This document shows positions 14,095 to 18,547 of a stretch of 18,547 bases of DNA, in pieces. Numbering within the stretch: position 1 is the first letter of the stretch; each line of letters begins with the position of its first letter. A model generated the notes under the pieces. It was given only the letters and a program-made list of their open reading frames with translations. It was not told where the DNA came from and did no database searches. This DNA comes from Emcibacter sp. (GTDB taxonomy: Bacteria; Pseudomonadota; Alphaproteobacteria; Sphingomonadales; Emcibacteraceae), in assembly GCA_027019205.1 (NCBI GenBank), contig JALUWZ010000039.1, forward strand, positions 1 to 18,547. Direction: 5' to 3'. The translations under genes were made by a program, and so were the position numbers.

Positions 14095-14115
14095 TTTTTA
14101 CCGTTTGGTAAAAAT
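14091..14115 (+). promoter_or_regulatory. Inverted repeat over the deoA -10 and start, possible operator
   Basis: ATATTTTTTACC and GGTAAAAATAT pair around GTTT, with one unpaired T. It overlaps the predicted -10 and RNA start, the right place for a repressor of nucleoside genes. As a terminator of flgL it would lack both a GC stem and a U-run, so an operator is preferred. The repressor is unknown. Confidence 0.4.
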
Positions 14116-14157
14116 ATATGATATGCTGCGAAATAAGGATATGGCAGGGAATATGGA

Positions 14158-15507
14158 ATGCTGGTAAAAGAGATAATCCGCAGAAAAAGGGATGGCGAAA
14201 AATTATCGCGACGGGAGATTGACACCCTGATTGAAGGGGTGAGCGATGGCGCGGTCAGCCGGGAACAGGTTTCGGCCTTTTGCATGGCAGTGTATTTTCA
14301 GAATATGACCCCCCGCGAGATCAGCGACCTGACCGATGCCATGGTCCGGAGCGGACAGCGGATTGACTGGCAGAAACATGATCTCGGCGGACCGGTGGTA
14401 GACAAGCATTCCACCGGCGGGGTCGGTGACAAGGTCAGCCTGATGCTGGCACCGATGATTGCGGCCTGCGGCGGCTTCGTACCGATGATTTCCGGTCGTG
14501 GCCTTGGCCATAGCGGCGGCACGCTGGACAAGATGGAGGCCATTCCGGGCTATAACGCGACCCCTGATCTTGATACATTATATCAGGTGGTCGGAGATAT
14601 TGGCTGTGCCATCATCGGCCAGACGGCGGAACTGGCGCCGGTGGACCGGGTGATCTACAGTGTGCGTGACGTGACGGCAACGGTGGAATCCGTCCCGCTG
14701 ATTACCGCCTCTATCCTGTCCAAGAAAATATCCGCCGGTCTGGATGCGCTGGTGATGGATATCAAGGTCGGGGTCGGGGCCTTTATGGCAACGGAGGGGG
14801 AGGCGGAAACCCTTGCAAGCTCTATCCTCAGGACGGCAGAGGAAAGCCATTTGCCGACCCGTGCGGTGCTGACCTCGATGGATGAGGTGCTGGGACGGTC
14901 TGCGGGCAATGCGCTGGAGGTCCGCGAAGTGCTGGATTATCTGAGTGGCCGGACCCGCGACCCCCGGCTGCATGAGGTTGTGATGGCGCTGACAACGGAA
15001 ATGCTGCTGCTGGCCGGGCTTGCCGCAGACCATGCGGAAGCCGGACGGAAGCTGACCTCGGTTCTGGAGAATGGCCGGGCGCTGGAAATCTTTGCCGCCA
15101 TGATAGCGGCGCTCGGCGGGCCAAAGGATTTTGTCGAGCGTCCGGATCGTTATCTGGCCCAGGCCCCGGTTATCAGGCCGGTGTTTGCCCCCGCGTCAGG
15201 GTATATCAGCGCGATTGACGTCCGGGCCATGGGCAATATGATTATCCGGCTTGGCGGGGGCCGGGCGGTGCCGGGGCAGTCTCTGGATATGGCCGTCGGC
15301 TTTACCGATGTTGCGCGGCTCGGCGAATATGTTGACAGTGAGCGGCCCATCGCCATAATTCATGCCCGGACCGACGATGATGCCGCAGGGATTGTTGCAG
15401 ACATACAGAATAGCTATCACTTATCCGATGAGGCCCCGCAGGACATTCCGGCAGTAGTTCGCAAGCGTATTACACCGGATGGCTGTTCAGACAATCTTGG
15501 ACCATAG
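14158..15507 (+). CDS. deoA: Thymidine phosphorylase DeoA
   Basis: Splits thymidine (and deoxyuridine) with phosphate into the base and 2-deoxyribose 1-phosphate in the cytosol. The protein has 449 residues, close to E. coli DeoA (440). The phosphate and catalytic signature KHSTGGVGDKVSL is at 83-95; Arg170 in YSVRDVTATVES, Ser185 and Lys189 match the substrate-binding residues of the family. The glycine-rich stretch MISGRGLGHSGGTLDKMEAI is at 110-129. The details favour thymidine phosphorylase over the broader pyrimidine-nucleoside phosphorylase. Start ATG at 14158 has AGGGA 7 bases upstream. It is the first gene of the deo operon; the stop is 13 bases before the deoB start. Confidence 0.95.
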   Translation: MLVKEIIRRKRDGEKLSRREIDTLIEGVSDGAVSREQVSAFCMAVYFQNMTPREISDLTDAMVRSGQRIDWQKHDLGGPVVDKHSTGGVGDKVSLMLAPMIAACGGFVPMISGRGLGHSGGTLDKMEAIPGYNATPDLDTLYQVVGDIGCAIIGQTAELAPVDRVIYSVRDVTATVESVPLITASILSKKISAGLDALVMDIKVGVGAFMATEGEAETLASSILRTAEESHLPTRAVLTSMDEVLGRSAGNALEVREVLDYLSGRTRDPRLHEVVMALTTEMLLLAGLAADHAEAGRKLTSVLENGRALEIFAAMIAALGGPKDFVERPDRYLAQAPVIRPVFAPASGYISAIDVRAMGNMIIRLGGGRAVPGQSLDMAVGFTDVARLGEYVDSERPIAIIHARTDDDAAGIVADIQNSYHLSDEAPQDIPAVVRKRITPDGCSDNLGP

Positions 15508-15508
15508 C

Positions 15509-15523
15509 AGGAGAAAAAATTTG
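15509..15523 (+). promoter_or_regulatory. Ribosome site that fixes the TTG start of deoB
   Basis: AGGAG (15509-15513), seven bases, then TTG (15521-15523). It lies right after the deoA stop. The in-frame ATG at 15479 would add 14 unconserved residues inside deoA and has no site, so TTG is preferred. Confidence 0.8.
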
Positions 15524-16735
15524 CGGGCGATAATTATTGTACTGGATTCTTTTGGCGTCGGCGAGACTGATGACGCGGCCCTGTTTGGCGATCAGGGGGC
15601 CAATACCTTTGGCCATATTGCCGCCGAATCTGCGGCGGGCCGGGCGGATATGCCGGGCGGCAGATCCGGGCCGCTCACTATTCCCAATCTGATGGAACTC
15701 GGCCTCGGTCTGGCTGGCGAGGCCGCAGCAGGCCATGAGATAGCGGTTGACAAAGCCGCAAAAATTACCGGAAAATACGGCTATGCCGCCGAAAAAAGCA
15801 AGGGCAAGGACACCCCGAGCGGCCATTGGGAAATGGCCGGAGTGCCGGTCACTTTCGACTGGGGATATTTCTCTCTCGAAAGCCCGAGCTTCCCGGAAAA
15901 GCTGATAGATGATCTGGTCCGGCAATGTGACCTGCCGGGGGTGCTGGGCAACTGCCATGCCTCGGGAACGGTGATTATCGACCGTCTGGGGGCGGAGCAT
16001 ATCAAAACAGGCAAGCCGATTGTCTATACCTCAAGCGATTCGGTGTTCCAGATTGCCGCCCATGAGCAGCATTTCGGCCTTGAGCGCCTGTATGAGGTCT
16101 GCAACGTGGCACGCAAGCTGGTGGATGACTATAATATTGGCCGGGTGATTGCCCGGCCCTTTGTCGGGGAAAAGCCGGGGGAGTTTATCCGCACCGGCAA
16201 CCGGCGGGACCTGTCGGTCCTGCCCCCGGCGCCGACGCTGCTGGATCATTTGGCCGACAGTGGTGGCGAGGTGATCTCAATCGGCAAGATCGCCGATATT
16301 TTCGCCCATCAGGGGATCACGCAAAAATACAAGGCCCATGGCAATGAGCAGATTTTCGAGATTCTGATGGATCAGATAGAAAATTCGCCGGACCGGGCAA
16401 TATTATTTGCCAATTTCGTCGATTTTGACATGCTTTACGGCCATCGGCGCGATGTCGCAGGCTATGCGGCGGCACTTGAGGAATTTGACCGGCAGCTGCC
16501 GTTGATCAGGGCGGCGCTGCGGCCCGATGATGTGGTGATCATTACCGCCGATCATGGCTGTGACCCGACCTGGCCCGGATCGGACCATACCCGTGAATTT
16601 GTCCCGGTGCTGGCGTTTGGGCCAAAGATTGCGCCGGGGTCCATCGGCAAAAGGGCGACATTTGCCGATATTGCCGCGAGCCTCGCCCCCCGTCTCGGCC
16701 TTGAGCCGATGGCAAGCGGCACATCATTTTTATAG
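15521..16735 (+). CDS. deoB: Phosphopentomutase DeoB
   Basis: Converts 2-deoxyribose 1-phosphate (or ribose 1-phosphate) to the 5-phosphate, joining DeoA to DeoC. With the TTG start it has 404 residues, against 407 in E. coli. Metal and catalytic residues of this alkaline-phosphatase-superfamily enzyme are present: Asp9 in VLDSFGVG, Thr98 in KDTPSGHWE (the phosphorylated Thr), Asp303 and His308 in FVDFDMLYGHRRD, Asp344-His345 in TADHGCDPT and His356 in SDHTRE. The N-terminus M/L-RAIIIVLDSFGVG aligns with MKRAFIMVLDSFGIG of E. coli from the TTG. Spacing to deoA is 13 bases and to deoC 16 bases, so the genes are one transcript. Confidence 0.96.
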   Translation: MRAIIIVLDSFGVGETDDAALFGDQGANTFGHIAAESAAGRADMPGGRSGPLTIPNLMELGLGLAGEAAAGHEIAVDKAAKITGKYGYAAEKSKGKDTPSGHWEMAGVPVTFDWGYFSLESPSFPEKLIDDLVRQCDLPGVLGNCHASGTVIIDRLGAEHIKTGKPIVYTSSDSVFQIAAHEQHFGLERLYEVCNVARKLVDDYNIGRVIARPFVGEKPGEFIRTGNRRDLSVLPPAPTLLDHLADSGGEVISIGKIADIFAHQGITQKYKAHGNEQIFEILMDQIENSPDRAILFANFVDFDMLYGHRRDVAGYAAALEEFDRQLPLIRAALRPDDVVIITADHGCDPTWPGSDHTREFVPVLAFGPKIAPGSIGKRATFADIAASLAPRLGLEPMASGTSFL

Positions 16736-16751
16736 GGAAAGCCTGACGATT

Positions 16752-17732
16752 GTGACACAGCAGAAACAGATATTGACCAACAGTTTTCCCCGTGCCGAAG
16801 GCTGCGATTTTCATGCAGACTGGGTGAACGGGATTAAAATCAACAAAAGCGCGGTGGACCGGCGGATTTCGTCGCTTGCGGGGCGGCGCACGGTAAAAAA
16901 ACAGTGGCAGGCGGCATGGCTGCTCAAGGCCATATCCTGCATCGACCTCACCACTTTATCCGGCGATGATACCGAGGGGCGGGTGCGGCGGCTGTGTGCC
17001 AAGGCGCGTCACCCGGTCCGGTCGGATATTCTTGACGCATTAGGCTTTTCCGGGGGGCAGCTGACCACGGCGGCGGTCTGCGTCTATCATGAGATGGTGG
17101 CAACCGCAGTCGCGGCGCTGAAAGGCAGTGATATTCCGGTGGCAGCAGTATCGACCGGCTTTCCGGCGGGCCTCGCGCCGCTCGAAACACGGCTCGCTGA
17201 AATCCGCGCTTCTGTGGCGGCGGGGGCGCGCGAGATAGATATCGTCATCAGCCGCAGATATGTGCTGACCGCTGACTGGCAGGCGCTCTATGACGAGGTC
17301 CGGGCTTTTCGCGCGGCCTGCGGCGCGGCCCATATGAAAACAATCCTTGCCACCGGGCAGCTTGGCTCGATCACCAAGGTCGCCAAGGCATCGATGGTCT
17401 GCATGATGGCGGGGGCGGATTTTATCAAGACCTCGACCGGTATGGAACCGGTTAACGCCACCCTGCCGGTCAGCCTGGTGATGATTCGGATGATCCGGGC
17501 CTTTTACGAGAAAACCGGTCAGAAGATTGGCTATAAACCGGCGGGCGGCATTGGCTCGGCCAAGCTTGCCCTGCACTATCTGATGCTGGTCAAGGAGGAG
17601 CTGGGCGACGACTGGCTGACCCCCGACCTGTTTCGTTTCGGGGCCTCAAGCCTGCTCGGCGATATTGAACGCCAGCTTGAACATTTTGTCACAGGCCGCT
17701 ATTCTGCGGCAAACCGCCATCCGTCAGGTTAG
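16752..17732 (+). CDS. deoC: Deoxyribose-phosphate aldolase DeoC, long animal-like type
   Basis: Class I aldolase cleaving 2-deoxyribose 5-phosphate to acetaldehyde and glyceraldehyde 3-phosphate. The protein has 326 residues, whereas E. coli DeoC has 259. The Schiff-base lysine is Lys226 in GADFIKTSTG, the second active-site lysine is Lys262 in YKPAGGIG, and Asp65 (IDLTTLSGDDT) and Asp163 (EIDIVI) fit the family. From memory, segments such as RRTVKKQWQAAWLLKA (46-61), DLTTLSGDDT, TTAAVCVY and KEELGDDWL match human DERA almost residue for residue. The start is GTG at 16752 with GGGAAA 10 bases upstream; the open frame extends to 16554, but that would overlap deoB. The aldehyde dehydrogenase follows after 11 bases. 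Confidence 0.94.
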   Translation: MTQQKQILTNSFPRAEGCDFHADWVNGIKINKSAVDRRISSLAGRRTVKKQWQAAWLLKAISCIDLTTLSGDDTEGRVRRLCAKARHPVRSDILDALGFSGGQLTTAAVCVYHEMVATAVAALKGSDIPVAAVSTGFPAGLAPLETRLAEIRASVAAGAREIDIVISRRYVLTADWQALYDEVRAFRAACGAAHMKTILATGQLGSITKVAKASMVCMMAGADFIKTSTGMEPVNATLPVSLVMIRMIRAFYEKTGQKIGYKPAGGIGSAKLALHYLMLVKEELGDDWLTPDLFRFGASSLLGDIERQLEHFVTGRYSAANRHPSG

Positions 17733-17743
17733 GGTATCCAGTT

Positions 17744-18547
17744 ATGAACATTCCACAAATATTTGAAACAATGTGTTACGGTCCCGCTATGGAACAATCA
17801 GACTATGTTCATGACTGGCTGAGGCGCCATGACAAGGGTTTTCGGCTTTTTATCGGTGGCAAATGGGTCAAGGCAAAGTCGCCCACGGCTTTCATCGACA
17901 GCCATAATCCGGCCACCGGTAAATTTCTGGCAAAATTTTCTATTGCCGGCAAGGAAGATGTGGACCGGGCGGTAAAGGCGGCGGCCAAAGCCTTTCCGGC
18001 ATGGTCGGGACTGGCCGGTCATGCGCGGGCAAAATATCTCTATGCGCTGGCCCGGCTGGTGCAGAAAACCTCGCGCTTTCTGTCGGTGCTGGAAACCCTT
18101 GATAATGGCAAGCCGATCCGCGAAAGCCGGGATATTGATATTCCGCTGGTGGCGCGCCACTTCTATCATCACGCGGGTTGGGCGCAGATCATGGATCAGG
18201 AACTGCCTGATCAGCAGCCGCTCGGCGTGGTCGGGCAGGTCATTCCGTGGAATTTCCCGCTGCTGATGCTGGCGTGGAAAATCGCCCCGGCGATTGCCGC
18301 CGGGAATTGCGTGGTGTTGAAACCGGCGGAATATACCAGCCTGACCGCGCTCTATTTCGCCGAGCTGTGCGCGGAGGCCGGATTGCCGCCCGGGGTGGTC
18401 AATATCGTCACCGGGGCCGGGGAGACCGGCGCCCATATTGTCAATCATCCGGATATAGCCAAGATCGCCTTTACCGGCTCGACCGGGGTCGGGCGTTATA
18501 TTCGCGAGGCCACGGCGGGGTCGGGCAAAAAACTTACCCTTGAGCTT
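17744..18547 (+). CDS. Aldehyde dehydrogenase, ALDH16-like N-terminal part (partial, runs off the right edge)
   Basis: NAD(P)-dependent aldehyde dehydrogenase superfamily; the first 268 residues are visible. The Rossmann and coenzyme signatures are present: VIPWNFPLLMLAWKIAPAIA near 168-187, then AAGNCVVLKPAEYTSL, GLPPGVVNIVTG, FTGSTGVGR and KLTLEL, whose Glu is the usual general base. The catalytic Cys lies beyond the window. The start IFETMCYGPAMEQ...WLRRHD (6-28), then GFRLFIGGKW (30-39), resembles the distinctive N-terminus of the ALDH16 family (IF-x-YGP-x-PES...WL) as I remember it from mammalian ALDH16A1, and RESRDIDI fits too. Start ATG at 17744 has AGGG 9 bases upstream. Position after deoC suggests acetaldehyde as substrate. 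The family level is likely; the dehydrogenase superfamily is certain. Confidence 0.88.
   Translation, partial: MNIPQIFETMCYGPAMEQSDYVHDWLRRHDKGFRLFIGGKWVKAKSPTAFIDSHNPATGKFLAKFSIAGKEDVDRAVKAAAKAFPAWSGLAGHARAKYLYALARLVQKTSRFLSVLETLDNGKPIRESRDIDIPLVARHFYHHAGWAQIMDQELPDQQPLGVVGQVIPWNFPLLMLAWKIAPAIAAGNCVVLKPAEYTSLTALYFAELCAEAGLPPGVVNIVTGAGETGAHIVNHPDIAKIAFTGSTGVGRYIREATAGSGKKLTLEL

Noticed and set aside
14091..14115. Terminator of flgK-flgL
   Set aside because: The stem is almost all A-T and no U-run follows on the plus strand; position over the deoA -10 fits an operator better.
15479..15520. ATG at 15479 as start of deoB
   Set aside because: It would overlap deoA by 29 bases, has no ribosome site and adds residues absent from the family; TTG at 15521 has AGGAG at 7 bases.
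16554..16751. N-terminal extension of deoC into deoB
   Set aside because: It is the out-of-frame reading of the conserved deoB C-terminus; deoC similarity begins only after the GTG at 16752.

Overview
This window comes from an alphaproteobacterium that builds a flagellum. The evidence is a SciP-type CtrA inhibitor, an FlbD-type sigma-54 activator with a degenerate receiver, sequences resembling CtrA boxes, and the gene order fliF-fliG-fliH-fliN-flbD familiar from Caulobacter. The genus cannot be fixed from this sequence. An order near Emcibacterales, Kordiimonadales or Rhodospirillales is a guess.

Layout. (1) 1-5657, minus strand: an early flagellar operon read fliF, fliG, fliH, fliN, motA, flbD (flbD runs off the left edge). 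It encodes the MS ring, the C-ring rotor and switch parts, the export ATPase regulator, a stator subunit and the late-gene activator. (2) 5658-5996: fliF promoter region with a CtrA-like box and a perfect 17-bp palindrome. (3) 5997-6296: sciP, with its own CtrA-like box upstream. (4) 6438-10445, minus strand: hook operon fliK-flgD-flgE, driven by a strong sigma-54 promoter and closed by a 13-bp-stem hairpin. (5) 10446-10916: divergent control region with sigma-54 promoters facing both ways and a second copy of the palindrome core. (6) 10917-14002, plus strand: flgK-flgL, the hook-filament junction proteins. (7) 14066-18547, plus strand: a nucleoside catabolism operon deoA-deoB-deoC followed by an aldehyde dehydrogenase that runs off the right edge.

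How it works together. CtrA, restrained by SciP, would switch on the fliF operon. The last visible gene of that operon makes FlbD, which with sigma-54 would switch on the hook operon and flgK-flgL, and may repress fliF. The shared motif GGCAA-N3-TTGCCTAGC in front of fliF and flgK is the best candidate for the FlbD site. The deo operon would split thymidine by phosphorolysis, isomerise deoxyribose 1-phosphate to the 5-phosphate, cleave it to acetaldehyde and glyceraldehyde 3-phosphate, and oxidise an aldehyde product.

Most notable points: the deoC product is the long, animal-like form of deoxyribose-phosphate aldolase, and the adjacent dehydrogenase resembles the ALDH16 family at its N-terminus, so the operon suggests a metabolic role for that poorly understood family. 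FlgK has an apparent internal duplication, FliK carries in-frame 12-bp and 15-bp tandem repeats, and motA sits inside the fliF operon. No CRISPR array, insertion sequence, tRNA or rRNA was seen.
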